DNA of 64,000 bases from Bacteroidota bacterium (GTDB lineage: Bacteria > Bacteroidota > Bacteroidia > Bacteroidales > F082), in assembly GCA_018830105.1 (NCBI GenBank), contig JAHJTC010000023.1, positions 104,858 through 168,857 of the forward strand, in the 5' to 3' direction. This document shows positions 17,992 to 27,108 of the stretch, piece after piece (the first letter of the stretch is position 1; each line of letters begins with the position of its first letter). The notes beneath the pieces were generated by a model. That model saw only the letters and a program-made list of their open reading frames with translations. It was not told the DNA's origin and did no database searches. The position numbers and the translations under genes were made by a program.

Positions 17992-20900
17992 ATGAAACCG
18001 TCCCACTTATTGTATCTGGCTATCGGAATGCTCATGTGCCTTCCTGCAGGATTTGCGCAAAAAAAATCAGCTGAAAAAAAAGTTTTCAAAGCCGAAACAT
18101 TTGCCGGGCTTGAATTCCGCAGTATTGGTCCTGCCTTGATGTCGGGTCGCATTGCCGATATCGTGATTCATCCCGAAGATGAAAACACCTGGTATGTGGC
18201 CATCGGATCGGGTGGCATCTGGAAGACAGAAAATTCAGGAACCACTTGGGCAGCTATTTTTGAAGAACAGGGCACCTATTCCATGGGCTGTCTGGCGCTC
18301 GATCCTTCCAACCCGGAAGTGATCTGGGCAGGCACCGGAGAAAACGTTGGTGGCCGGCATGTGGGTTACGGCGATGGCATCTACCGCAGCGCTGACGGCG
18401 GAAAGAGCTGGAAAAACAAGGGATTAAAAAACAGCGAACACCTCTCAAAAATCATCATCCATCCCAACGATCCCAATACGCTTTGGGTTGCTGCACAAGG
18501 GCCACTCTGGTCGAAAGGCGGCGAACGCGGCGTTTTCAAAACTACCGATGGTGGAGCTAGCTGGAAACAGGTGCTGGGCGATCAGGAATGGACAGGAGCT
18601 ACCGATCTTGTGATCGACCCGCGCCATCCCGACCGCCTGTATGCAGCTACCTGGCAACGGCACCGCACAATTGCGGCTTATATGGGCGGTGGCCCCAACA
18701 CCGCCATTTACCGCTCGGAAGACGGAGGCGAGAGCTGGGAAAAACTTAGCAGCGGACTTCCTAAAGGAAATATGGGCAAAATCGGACTGGCCATTTCGCC
18801 GCAGCAACCCGATGTGGTGTATGCCGCAATTGAACTGGACAGAAGAAGCGGCGGCGTTTTTCGTTCAGAAAATCGCGGAGCACACTGGCAGAAAATGTCG
18901 GATGAGGTGGCCGGAGGCACAGGACCTCATTATTATCAGGAGCTTTATGCCTCGCCACATCAGTTTGACAAGATCATGCTGATGGATGTGCGTTTGCAGG
19001 TTTCGGATGATGGCGGCAAGACTTTTAAACCCATGCATCACCGCAATGTGCATGTGGACAATCATGCTATTGCTTTCAGAAAGTCGGATCCGGATTATGT
19101 GCTGCTGGGCAATGATGGCGGGCTTTACGAGAGCTTTGATAAGATGGCTCATTGGCAGTTTGTGGCCAATTTGCCGGTCACACAGTTCTACAAAGTAGCT
19201 GTGGACGACGATCTTCCTTTTTATAATGTGTACGGCGGCACGCAGGACAACAACACCCAGGGAGGTCCTTCGCGCACCGACAATATCCACGGCATCCGCA
19301 ATGCCGACTGGCAAATTATTTTGGGTGGCGACGGCCATCAGCCGGCCACAGAGCCGGGAAACCCCGATATTCTCTATGCCCAATGGCAACAAGGCAACCT
19401 GATGCGCTACGACCGCAAAAGCGGAGAGATTGTGTATATCAAACCCCAGCCCGGCATTGATGAAGCGCCCGAGCGCTACAACTGGGATGCCCCGATACTG
19501 GTGAGTCCGCATGAACCCAAGCGGCTCTACTTTGCCTCGCAACGGGTGTGGAAATCAGAAGACAGAGGCGACAGCTGGGAAGCTATTTCCGGCGACCTCA
19601 CCCGCAATCAGGAAAGGGTGCAGTTGCCGTTGATGGATCAAAACTGGGGCTGGGATGCGCCCTGGGATATGTATGCCATGTCGGACTACAACAGCATTAC
19701 CTCATTATCCGAATCACCGCTGAAAGCAGGACTGATTTATGCCGGAACAGATGACGGCTTGCTACAGGTGACAGAAGATGGCGGCCAAAATTGGCGTAAA
19801 AATGAAGTGAGCAGCCTCCCCGGCCTGCCAAAAACAGCCTTTGTGAATGACATCAAAGCCGATTTGTTTGACGAAAATAAAGTGTATGTGGTGCTCGACA
19901 ACCATAAATTTGGCGATTTTGAACCCTATGCCTATGTGAGTCATGACAAGGGCAACAGCTGGAAATCCATCAGTGCCGGCCTGCCCGAACGCACATTGTT
20001 GTGGCGTATCGTGCAGGACCATATCAAGCCGGAGCTGCTTTTTATGGCCACTGAATTCGGGATTTATTTTACGCCGGATGCCGGACAGCATTGGGTGCAA
20101 CTCAAAGGCGGATTGCCTGTGATTTCGTTCCGCGATCTGGCCATACAAAAACACGAAAATGATTTGGTAGGCGCCTCTTTTGGCAGGGGATTTTATATCC
20201 TGGATGACTACAGTCCCCTGCGCGAAATAACAGCAGAAAAACTAGGAGAAGAAGCCCTGCTTTTTGAACCCCGTGATGCCTGGTGGTATATTGAGCGGCA
20301 GTTGCTGGGCGGCTCACCCAAAGCTTCGCAAGGCGACAGCTATTTTACGGCCGACAATCCGCCCTTTGGCGTTACTTTTACGGTTTATCTGAAAGCTGAT
20401 TTCCCGTCGCTGAAGGAAAAACGACAACGCGAAGAGAAAAAAGCCAAAAAAGAAAATTTACCCATCAGCTTTCCGGATTGGGACAGCCTGGCCGCCGAGT
20501 TGAATGAGGAAGCGCCAAAGCTCTTGATTCAGCTAACTGATGAGGCCGGCAATTTTGTGAAAAGCCTTGAAGCACCCAATAAAAAAGGCATCAACCGCGT
20601 GAGCTGGAATCTCGAGAAGCCTTCGACGGCGGCGCTGGGATCAGCTGTTTCTGACTGGGAGCCCCCTTCGGTGATGGTAGCTCCGGGCACCTATCATGCC
20701 AGTCTGGTAAAAAAGGAAAATGGCGAAATCACTGAACTTTCCGGTCCGGTCAGCTTTGAGGTGAAGCCACTGCGATCCGGCAGTTTGGCCGGCGCCGATC
20801 CGCAAGCCGTTGTAGCCTTTTGGGATGAAGTGCAGGCTATGCGGCGTTCTACCACGGCTGCATCGCGGGTACTCAGAGAAAGCAAGAAAAAACTAGCGCT

Positions 20901-21264
20901 GATGGAGCTGGCATTGGATCGCACAGCGGTGAATCCTGCCGTGCTATCCCAAAAGATGGCCGATCTGAGAGCCGAACTGGACGAGCTCGACGCTTTGCTC
21001 AATGGTCATCCGGCCAAAAACAGCATCGGCGAACGCACCCATCAAACGGTAAATAACTACCTGGGTGCCGCCATGACAGGCAGCTCACGATCTACCTACG
21101 GCCCAACGCCGCTTTTGCGCGAGAGTCTGCAAAATGCCAGAATCCTCTTTGCTCCGCTACGCGAAAGACTGGATAAAATCAGTCTGGAAGAGCTGCCTGC
21201 CCTGGCCAAAGCCCTGCAGGAAGCCGGCGCACCCTGGATGGATGGCCTGCCGATACCGGAATGA
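17992..21264 (+). CDS. Secreted VPS10/sortilin-type Asp-box beta-propeller protein
   Basis: 1090 residues with signal peptide (ending AGFAQ). The first ~750 residues contain repeated Asp-box motifs of S-x-D-x-G-x-x-W type (SADGGKSW, TTDGGASW, SEDGGESW, SEDRGDSW, TEDGGQNW, SHDKGNSW), each at a propeller blade turn, as in VPS10/BNR proteins often annotated glycosyl hydrolase or exo-sialidase-like. Residues ~840-930 form a beta domain (LLIQLTDEAGNFVKSLEAP) and the C-terminus is helical. No sialidase Arg triad is evident, so catalysis is doubtful. It stands alone and codes with higher GC than the RHS island. Confidence 0.85.
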   Translation: MKPSHLLYLAIGMLMCLPAGFAQKKSAEKKVFKAETFAGLEFRSIGPALMSGRIADIVIHPEDENTWYVAIGSGGIWKTENSGTTWAAIFEEQGTYSMGCLALDPSNPEVIWAGTGENVGGRHVGYGDGIYRSADGGKSWKNKGLKNSEHLSKIIIHPNDPNTLWVAAQGPLWSKGGERGVFKTTDGGASWKQVLGDQEWTGATDLVIDPRHPDRLYAATWQRHRTIAAYMGGGPNTAIYRSEDGGESWEKLSSGLPKGNMGKIGLAISPQQPDVVYAAIELDRRSGGVFRSENRGAHWQKMSDEVAGGTGPHYYQELYASPHQFDKIMLMDVRLQVSDDGGKTFKPMHHRNVHVDNHAIAFRKSDPDYVLLGNDGGLYESFDKMAHWQFVANLPVTQFYKVAVDDDLPFYNVYGGTQDNNTQGGPSRTDNIHGIRNADWQIILGGDGHQPATEPGNPDILYAQWQQGNLMRYDRKSGEIVYIKPQPGIDEAPERYNWDAPILVSPHEPKRLYFASQRVWKSEDRGDSWEAISGDLTRNQERVQLPLMDQNWGWDAPWDMYAMSDYNSITSLSESPLKAGLIYAGTDDGLLQVTEDGGQNWRKNEVSSLPGLPKTAFVNDIKADLFDENKVYVVLDNHKFGDFEPYAYVSHDKGNSWKSISAGLPERTLLWRIVQDHIKPELLFMATEFGIYFTPDAGQHWVQLKGGLPVISFRDLAIQKHENDLVGASFGRGFYILDDYSPLREITAEKLGEEALLFEPRDAWWYIERQLLGGSPKASQGDSYFTADNPPFGVTFTVYLKADFPSLKEKRQREEKKAKKENLPISFPDWDSLAAELNEEAPKLLIQLTDEAGNFVKSLEAPNKKGINRVSWNLEKPSTAALGSAVSDWEPPSVMVAPGTYHASLVKKENGEITELSGPVSFEVKPLRSGSLAGADPQAVVAFWDEVQAMRRSTTAASRVLRESKKKLALMELALDRTAVNPAVLSQKMADLRAELDELDALLNGHPAKNSIGERTHQTVNNYLGAAMTGSSRSTYGPTPLLRESLQNARILFAPLRERLDKISLEELPALAKALQEAGAPWMDGLPIPE

Positions 21265-21429
21265 GTGAAGCTGAATTAAGAGCATCAGCACAAAGAAATT
21301 AATTGATTTACTAAAAGCTGTACGACAACATATTATCTCGGCCCTAAAACATATAATCATCGTTTGAGCATTTTTGTGTTTTTTTACCGGACACTAATGA
21401 AAAGTATTTCAAACAGAATAAAAAAATAG

Positions 21430-21437
21430 TAAATTTG
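21430..21437 (+). promoter_or_regulatory. -7 promoter element of the first toxin-antitoxin pair
   Basis: TAAATTTG, a full match to TAnnTTTG, lies 16 nt before the antitoxin ATG. No -33 TTG at normal spacing. Confidence 0.5.
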
Positions 21438-21452
21438 TAAAAAGACATTGCA

Positions 21453-21674
21453 ATGGATATTCAAACAAAAAAATATCATTTAATTGAGTGGATTACAAAA
21501 ATCCGCGACAATCAGCTTCTGGACAAACTCATGAAACTCGCTGAGGAAGACGACTGGTGGGACGAAATAAGCCAGGCAGAGAAGGACGCGATTGAAGAAG
21601 GATTGCAAGACCTTTCTGAGAACAGTTTTTTTGACCATTCAGAAGTTAGAAAGCTTTATGAAAAACACCTTTAA
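21453..21674 (+). CDS. Antitoxin of a ParE/RelE-type toxin-antitoxin pair
   Basis: 73 residues, acidic: MDIQTKKYHLIEWITKIRDN with an N-terminal helix pair, then EEDDWWDEISQAEKDAIEEG. This is the layout of small antitoxins that pair with ParE-type toxins: an N-terminal segment and a flexible acidic toxin-binding tail ending VRKLYEKHL. The toxin gene overlaps its 3' end by 17 nt, which couples translation. Autoregulation would be expected from the family but no operator was identified. Confidence 0.8.
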   Translation: MDIQTKKYHLIEWITKIRDNQLLDKLMKLAEEDDWWDEISQAEKDAIEEGLQDLSENSFFDHSEVRKLYEKHL

Positions 21675-21957
21675 TGTAATCTGGTCAAAAAGAGCCAAAA
21701 CAGATTTAAAGAAAATTATTGATTACTTTGAAGAAAATTGGACCGAAAAGGAAATTGGCACTTTTTTCAGAAAACTTGACAAACAAATTTTAATTATACA
21801 AAAACAACCGAACGCATTTCCAGCCACTAAACATAAAAATGTTCGACGTTCGGTTTTATCCAGACAGACAACAATATATTATGATATTTTGAAAGATTCT
21901 GTGCGAATTATCACACTCTTTGACACCAGGCAAAGTCCAGAGAAAATTAAATTTTGA
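21658..21957 (+). CDS. RelE/ParE-type toxin
   Basis: 99 residues from ATG 21658 (MKNTFNVIWSKRAKTDLKKI). The longer frame starting 21592 lies inside the antitoxin gene and is rejected. The family pattern is present: VIWSKRAKTDLKKIIDYFEENW helices, then FPATKHKNVRRSVLSRQTTIYYDILKDSVRIITLFDTRQSPEK, with the basic strand and C-terminal LFDTRQSP motif typical of ParE. ParE toxins poison gyrase, whereas RelE toxins cut mRNA; sequence alone does not settle which. Confidence 0.85.
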   Translation: MKNTFNVIWSKRAKTDLKKIIDYFEENWTEKEIGTFFRKLDKQILIIQKQPNAFPATKHKNVRRSVLSRQTTIYYDILKDSVRIITLFDTRQSPEKIKF

Positions 21958-22232
21958 AGCACCAAGAGCTAAGAAGAACGGTGAAGGTCCTCAAGTGGAG
22001 ATTCCCGACTCATCTCCATTTGCTGGCACTAATTTGCAACTGACCGAAGAAAGCTCAGCGAAGCTAATCCGTGTCCAATTAAAACTTCTTACAACACCAA
22101 AATATCCCAGGTTTTTTAACTTTACTGCCAGAAATGATCAACCCTAAACCAGACTGCTCAAGGCAGTAAAAGAAAACACCACTGATATTGGGTTTGTTTA
22201 GTTGCTGGCAACACCATTAAAAATGTAAATAA

Positions 22233-23621
22233 TTGAAAGTTGGATTAATTTTCCCTAATAGAGACCGAAAAGATAAAACTATCCATGTAGGATTGGGCTA
22301 TATTGCTTCATACGCACGAATACACCATCCTGATATTGAGTTTTGTTTATTGGACACCAGAGTTGCAACGAAAAAAGAAATCAATCAGTTCTATCGGTCT
22401 GATTTTGATTTGATCGGAATTACGGTTTTATCTCCTGTATATCATGAGGTGATACAAGTTTTCAAACATCTACGATCAATTAAACCTAAAACACCAATTT
22501 GTTTAGGTGGGGCGTATGTTACAACAATAATGGAAGAAATACTTGATGAAACACCCGCCGATTATGCAGTGTATGGAGAAGGAGAAATTACTTTTACGGC
22601 ATTGCTTAGTTATTTAAAAGGTGAAATAAAATTAAACCAGATTAATGGGTTAATCTACAAAGAAGAAAACAGGATAATAACCAACCCTCCCCGGGAGCAA
22701 ATCAGTGATTTAGATGCTATACCTTATCCCGCGTACGATTTATTTAAAATGGACCGCTATCCTATGCATAGAATTGTGACCAGTAGAGGTTGTCCGTTTA
22801 AATGTGTGTTTTGTAATTCTTCGTCAATATGGTTAGGGAAATGGAGAAAAAGAGAACCAGAGAAAGTGGTTGAGGAAATAGAATTTCTAATAAAAACCTA
22901 TAAAAAGAAAACGTTCTTTTTTAATGATAATAGTTTTAATATTGACTTAAAAAGAGTTGAGAATTTTTGCAATATAATACGCTACAAGAAACTCAAATTC
23001 CTATGGACAACACCGGTTAGAGCAGAAATTATCACTAAGGAGATTGCTCAATTAATGAAAAAATCAGGATGTTATAACGTTGGGATAGGAATTGAGTCTG
23101 CAAATAACTCAATTCTTGAAACAATGAAAAAAAAGAATACGATCGAAAATGTCCAAAAAGGAATACGAATTTTTAAGGAAGCTGGAATTGAAGTGCTTGG
23201 GCAATTTGTAATTGGTAGTCCCGGAGATACCTATGAAACAGTAAAAGAATCAATTGAATTTGCAAAACAATCAGAATTGGATTTTGTGATGTTTTATTCC
23301 ATTTTACCATTCAAAACAACAGAACAATGGGATTATGTTTTAAATCATGGCACATTGTACAACAACAAAATACATGAATACCACACAGCTAAACCAAGAA
23401 TAGTTTTTGAAACACCTGAATTTTCCTATATAGACAGAATTAAAGCTATTGAATTGGCCAAAAAGGAAGGATACTATTCAGACACAAATGATAGAAATCT
23501 TATATTTGATTTGGGAAAGGACTTAGCAAGCAGAATACAACAAATATTACCAGCTAAAATTTCGAGTAATATATATATACTAATGAAAAATATTTATAGA
23601 AAACGTATATTGAAAAATTAA
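22233..23621 (+). CDS. B12-binding-domain radical SAM protein
   Basis: 462 residues. Residues 1-135 are a cobalamin-binding Rossmann domain (MKVGLIFPNRD, DLIGITVLSPVYHEVIQ, PICLGGAYVTTI, YAVYGEGE). Residues ~180-370 are the radical SAM barrel, with CPFKCVFC (CxxxCxxC, first Cys ~188) binding the 4Fe-4S cluster. GIGIESANN and GQFVIGSPGDT are typical of this class. The start must be TTG at 22233: a stop codon lies directly upstream and no ATG follows before the first beta strand. The gene is markedly AT-rich against its neighbours and has no related genes beside it, so transfer is likely. Substrate unknown; relatives methylate or rearrange varied natural products. Confidence 0.88.
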   Translation: MKVGLIFPNRDRKDKTIHVGLGYIASYARIHHPDIEFCLLDTRVATKKEINQFYRSDFDLIGITVLSPVYHEVIQVFKHLRSIKPKTPICLGGAYVTTIMEEILDETPADYAVYGEGEITFTALLSYLKGEIKLNQINGLIYKEENRIITNPPREQISDLDAIPYPAYDLFKMDRYPMHRIVTSRGCPFKCVFCNSSSIWLGKWRKREPEKVVEEIEFLIKTYKKKTFFFNDNSFNIDLKRVENFCNIIRYKKLKFLWTTPVRAEIITKEIAQLMKKSGCYNVGIGIESANNSILETMKKKNTIENVQKGIRIFKEAGIEVLGQFVIGSPGDTYETVKESIEFAKQSELDFVMFYSILPFKTTEQWDYVLNHGTLYNNKIHEYHTAKPRIVFETPEFSYIDRIKAIELAKKEGYYSDTNDRNLIFDLGKDLASRIQQILPAKISSNIYILMKNIYRKRILKN

Positions 23622-23663
23622 TTGTTAAGCTCTGATTTTGAGTAAATCAACCGGCAATCTTTC

Positions 23664-25022
23664 TTAATCCATTACAAACACGCCACTTTGCGACAACAGC
23701 GACCATCCGGCTAACCAATTATAATCTTTGAACGCTCCGGCAAACTCAACATTTTGAATGTCGGGATTTCCGGGATCATACCAAACAGGCGGCACAAAAT
23801 CTTCCTCAGGAATTAATTGCATCTGCTGGAGTTCGAGTACAAAACCCGGATCAGCCACCTGATTTGCTGCCGCTAAAAAGTAGGCCGACAGCAATTCCTG
23901 CTGTGCAGCAACGGATTCGCCGCTTACGCCCCTCACCCTGAAAATTTCGTCAGGCTCATCAGCATTCACCTGAAAAAAGGTGTTGGAAACCAATTGCAAC
24001 ATTCCCGTTGAAAAGTGATCAAAGCTCGAAGGCCTGAAACCGGAATACTCCAGCAGGATGCCGTTATCCTCGTTCACCATGATGGAATTGCAGACGATGC
24101 CGGCTGCATAATTATCAAAGCTAATCAGCTGTACGCCTTTATTTCCGCGATTCCCAACCAAAGTGGCATTAGAAATCAAGGGTTTGGTCACGGGATTTTG
24201 CACCGGATAATCTATGCTGTTTCCGTCCAGCTCAATCAAGCGATCCCCATCTGATCCCGACTGTATAGCCAGCCAAAACTGGTTGGTGCCCTGATAACCC
24301 AGATCAATATCAAAAGCATCGTCGCCGGTAAAGGCAACAGCCATATAGGCCGTATTGACTGTTCCGCCAAAAAACTCCACGCCATCATCCAGACTCGACA
24401 CCACTTCCACATGATTAATAACAGTAGCAGCCCCCACCCCACCAAGTGTTAAACCATTTATTTCGTTGCCTTGCCCGATGTTTGTTCCGGCATGCCGTAT
24501 CGAAACAAACTCCAAAACGCCCGAGTTGTCGTCGGGATTGGCGCCACCATACCAGCCTCTGGGCTCCGAAAGCACAATTCCTTCGATCTGTGCCTCGCCG
24601 GAGGGCGTATTTACCGGAGCACTCCCAAGAAGGATAAGCCCTCCCCATAAGCCCTGAGTTCGTATCGGAACAGAGCCGTTCAGGTCATCCGCTTCCGCGG
24701 TGAATATGATGGGATTTTGAGCGGTTCCTCTTGCGTTTATACTTCCGCCCCTTGCCACAATAAGTGCCGAGGCCCGATCGGCTTGTCCTGCCTTGAACCT
24801 GATAACCGTTCCGGCTTCGATGGTAAGTGTTTGGCCATCGTTTACAAAAACCAGCCCGTCAATAAGATAGGATTCGTCAGCTTTGAAGGTGCGGGTGCCG
24901 GTGCCAAAGCCATCATCCCGAATTACAGTAAAATCGCCATTGGTGGAATAATCCGACTTCCGGCAGGAAAAGACCAGCAGTAAAAGGGAAACTAAAGTAA
25001 AAATATGCCAAAATCGTTTCAT
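23664..25022 (-). CDS. Surface or periplasmic lipoprotein with right-handed beta-helix
   Basis: 452 residues. Lipobox VFSC with lipidated Cys20, followed by RKSDYSTNG. The body has the short-strand pattern of a parallel beta-helix (LTIEAGTVIRFKAG, SINARGTAQNPIIFTA, GLWGGLILLGSAPV, LEFVSIRHAG, INHVEVVSSLDDGVEFFGGTV), as in pectate-lyase-fold lipoproteins of Bacteroidota. No catalytic residues are identifiable. Its start overlaps the stop of the porin gene as ATGA, so the two are translationally coupled and probably act together at the outer membrane, for example as binding protein and channel. Confidence 0.82.
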   Translation of the reverse strand: MKRFWHIFTLVSLLLLVFSCRKSDYSTNGDFTVIRDDGFGTGTRTFKADESYLIDGLVFVNDGQTLTIEAGTVIRFKAGQADRASALIVARGGSINARGTAQNPIIFTAEADDLNGSVPIRTQGLWGGLILLGSAPVNTPSGEAQIEGIVLSEPRGWYGGANPDDNSGVLEFVSIRHAGTNIGQGNEINGLTLGGVGAATVINHVEVVSSLDDGVEFFGGTVNTAYMAVAFTGDDAFDIDLGYQGTNQFWLAIQSGSDGDRLIELDGNSIDYPVQNPVTKPLISNATLVGNRGNKGVQLISFDNYAAGIVCNSIMVNEDNGILLEYSGFRPSSFDHFSTGMLQLVSNTFFQVNADEPDEIFRVRGVSGESVAAQQELLSAYFLAAANQVADPGFVLELQQMQLIPEEDFVPPVWYDPGNPDIQNVEFAGAFKDYNWLAGWSLLSQSGVFVMD

Positions 25023-26014
25023 AATCTGAACTCCAAATTAATGTACAGGCCTTTTGAGTTTTGAAGATCATTGGCTGCCGGAAACCAATCCTGATAATTC
25101 AGTGACAGGTGAATCTTTGGTTTTGGATAATATTCCAGGCCATAAATCAGGGCTGATCCGTCTTTCGCCAAATTCCAGGGATGGTTGTAGCCAGTCGGGA
25201 TATTGGATTGCAGCCAGTCGTAACGCAGAAAAACAGCATACTTCTTGCGCCAGGTTTTATGCCCGAAAACACTGTAGCCATAGCGTTCAGTTCCCTGCTC
25301 AAAACCTTCATTATGAAGCCAATTAAGCTCAGCACCAAACACATAATCATTGTTAAACCTGAGTCCGGTAAAGAAAGAACTCATGGTTTCGGTGACCGCC
25401 TTTTTGGAGTAATCCAGATTCATCCTGAAAAACAACCATTCCAGCGGAAGATAATTTACCCCAATGGACAATTCATAGGTGTTGTCATGCTGCAACTGAT
25501 CGTAACCTTCGCCATTCATCAGCGCCGTGTAAACTGATAATTTTTTATTGATGGTATAATCCATGCCCACGCCAATATCCGCTGTGGGAGCAAAACGGTA
25601 AGCATCCAGAAACACCTTTTCGATATAGCGTCGTCCCCAGAACCTTTCGGGAGCCTGCATGCTGTATCGGGGGATAATTCCAGCCTGAATCCGCAAATTG
25701 TTGCGGTTATAAGTTAGTGAGGCAATTTTGAAATACGCATAACGCTTCAATAAAGAATAGGGTGAGTCGTCGTTCGGGCTTCCGATATCCAGCACAATAG
25801 CCGCTTCCCACTCCTCATAAAGCTGATAGCGATAGCCCATATAGGCCCTTCTGAGCTCAAAAGAAGTTTTTTGATCTTCGCCACCCAAAGGCGCAACGAA
25901 ATTTGAAAACACCCTAAGCACCGGACTTCCTGCTGGTTCGAAGGCAACGGAATCCTGCCCTTGAAACACAACAGCCTTTAACACCAGTGCCAGCACTAAA
26001 AATAATTTACGCAT
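25019..26014 (-). CDS. Outer-membrane porin (phosphate-selective porin-like)
   Basis: 331 residues from the ATG at 26014 (MRKLFLVLALVLKAVVFQGQ); the frame is open 18 codons further upstream but those lack signal-peptide character. Features of OprO/OprP-like porins: SFELRRAYMGYRYQLYEEWEAAIVLDIG near the N-terminus, RNNLRIQAGIIPRYSMQAPERFWGRRYIEKVF, paired antiparallel strands throughout, and a C-terminal strand LYINLEFRL. The following beta-helix lipoprotein overlaps by 4 bp. Solute not predictable. Confidence 0.8.
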   Translation of the reverse strand: MRKLFLVLALVLKAVVFQGQDSVAFEPAGSPVLRVFSNFVAPLGGEDQKTSFELRRAYMGYRYQLYEEWEAAIVLDIGSPNDDSPYSLLKRYAYFKIASLTYNRNNLRIQAGIIPRYSMQAPERFWGRRYIEKVFLDAYRFAPTADIGVGMDYTINKKLSVYTALMNGEGYDQLQHDNTYELSIGVNYLPLEWLFFRMNLDYSKKAVTETMSSFFTGLRFNNDYVFGAELNWLHNEGFEQGTERYGYSVFGHKTWRKKYAVFLRYDWLQSNIPTGYNHPWNLAKDGSALIYGLEYYPKPKIHLSLNYQDWFPAANDLQNSKGLYINLEFRL

Positions 26015-26155
26015 CGATACACGGTTTTGGCATGGCGAAAATATCCAAATCCTTTTACATGACAACAAAAAGTGTCCTGATAAATTAATATTTAGTTAAC
26101 ATGGTTGTTTGGTTGTACTGCAATTTTAGTGGAAGTAGCAATATAATTATTGTAT

Positions 26156-26267
26156 AAAAAATCCAAAGGTTGAGGTTAAGATTAAGGTTGAGTAGGTTTT
26201 TCTTCTCAGCCTCAATCTCAACCTTAACCTAAACCTCAGCTTCAATGCTCATGGAAATAGCTTTGTG
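26156..26267. repeat. ~112-bp hairpin-forming repeat, copy 1
   Basis: Built from GGTTGA/GGTTAA hexamer variants on one arm and their complements (CTCAACC, TTAACC) on the other, so it can fold on itself. It ends with TCAATGCTCATGGAAATAG. Near-identical to 26983-27101 in the same orientation; the two copies bracket a toxin-antitoxin pair. Confidence 0.85.
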
Positions 26268-26342
26268 ATTCCAGTCTTTATCTAAAAAAATCTCTGATTC
26301 TCATTGGAAAGCTATTTACTCATTACACCAAGAATGAAAAGT

Positions 26343-26612
26343 TTATTTTGGGAAATACTTGTAAATATCTTTTCTGTGCAAGCATCTTATAAATTCAATA
26401 TTATACGCTGTGATAATTATTCCCAGCCGGTAATCCCCAAGCTTTATCCGATAGCAGTTTTGTGAATTTTGTAACTTTTTTAGATTTTTTATCTGCCTGA
26501 TACTCTCAGCAGCTTGCGATTGTTCTATTATACGGGCAATTCTAAGATTAAGTGCACGATTATTCAGTCTGCGAACATCTTTCTGAAAAGACTTGTCAAT
26601 TTTTACTATCAT
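26343..26612 (-). CDS. RelE-type mRNA interferase toxin
   Basis: 89 residues from ATG 26612; an in-frame ATG at 26618 is possible. MIVKIDKSFQKDVRRLNN, then IKNLKKLQNSQNCYRIKLGDYRLGIIITAYNIEFIRCLHRKDIYKYFP shows the RelE-fold core: a Y-R-I-x-x-G-x-Y-R-x-G strand pair and the C-terminal R-x-x-IY element. Family members cut mRNA in the ribosomal A site. The start overlaps the antitoxin 3' end by 17 nt, the same spacing as in the other pair at 21.6 kb. Confidence 0.85.
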   Translation of the reverse strand: MIVKIDKSFQKDVRRLNNRALNLRIARIIEQSQAAESIRQIKNLKKLQNSQNCYRIKLGDYRLGIIITAYNIEFIRCLHRKDIYKYFPK

Positions 26613-26805
26613 CCACAAGTTCTTTCAGAAAGGAATCCGTATCTACGTAGTCTCCTGTTTTGCCCTCTTGAATTGCAAACGATAAACCCCAATCTTCCAT
26701 CTCCTCTCTTGACAATTTTTTTGATGAAATTCCAAGTTTTTTTGCCAATTCCAGAATGAGATTGAGATCCTTATCAGAATTAGTATGCAGAATTGCTCCT
26801 TCCAT
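26596..26805 (-). CDS. Antitoxin of the RelE-type pair
   Basis: 69 residues: MEGAILHTNSDKDLNLILELAKKLGISSKKLSREEMEDWGLSFAIQEGKTGDYVDTDSF. The segment around residues 10-35 reads as a short helical dimerisation or DNA-binding region, and the acidic C-terminal half (KTGDYVDTDSFLKELVDD) is the kind of tail that wraps a RelE toxin. First gene of the pair, transcribed leftwards. Both genes sit between two copies of a hairpin repeat. Confidence 0.8.
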   Translation of the reverse strand: MEGAILHTNSDKDLNLILELAKKLGISSKKLSREEMEDWGLSFAIQEGKTGDYVDTDSFLKELVDDSKN

Positions 26806-26982
26806 GATGAATGCTTTTATGCAAAAGTAATTATTTTTTGATAATCATAAACCATCAGCACCTGTTTTCAGGTTTTGGCATAACACCTCATTTATCATTA
26901 CACTTCATCAAACTCTTCTTGTGCTGATTTCAGTCTTTACGCATTAATAATAAATCAAGCAGCTATTCCAATTTCTAATCTA

Positions 26983-27101
26983 AAAAAAATCCAAAGGTTG
27001 AGGTTAAGATTAAGGTTGAGTAGATTATCCTTCTCAGCCTTAACCTCAGCCTCAACCTCAACCTAAACCTCAGCTTCAATGCTCATGAAAATAGTTTTGT
27101 G
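26983..27101. repeat. ~119-bp hairpin-forming repeat, copy 2
   Basis: Same unit and orientation as 26156-26267. The second arm carries an extra hexamer step relative to copy 1 (additional CTCAACC-type unit), as expected for slippage in hexamer tracts. Confidence 0.85.
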
Positions 27102-27108
27102 CGTCATA

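Noticed and set aside
18865..19542. 225-codon minus-strand ORF inside the Asp-box gene
   Set aside because: Antisense to a propeller with repeated Asp-boxes; low-complexity composition.
21920..22147. 75-codon ORF after the first toxin gene
   Set aside because: Overlaps the toxin end, no domain or start context; 21958-22232 holds only a weak ACTGC/GCAGT hairpin near 22150.
26156..27101. CRISPR array
   Set aside because: Only two copies, about 800 bp apart, built of hexamer tracts; no spacers or cas genes.
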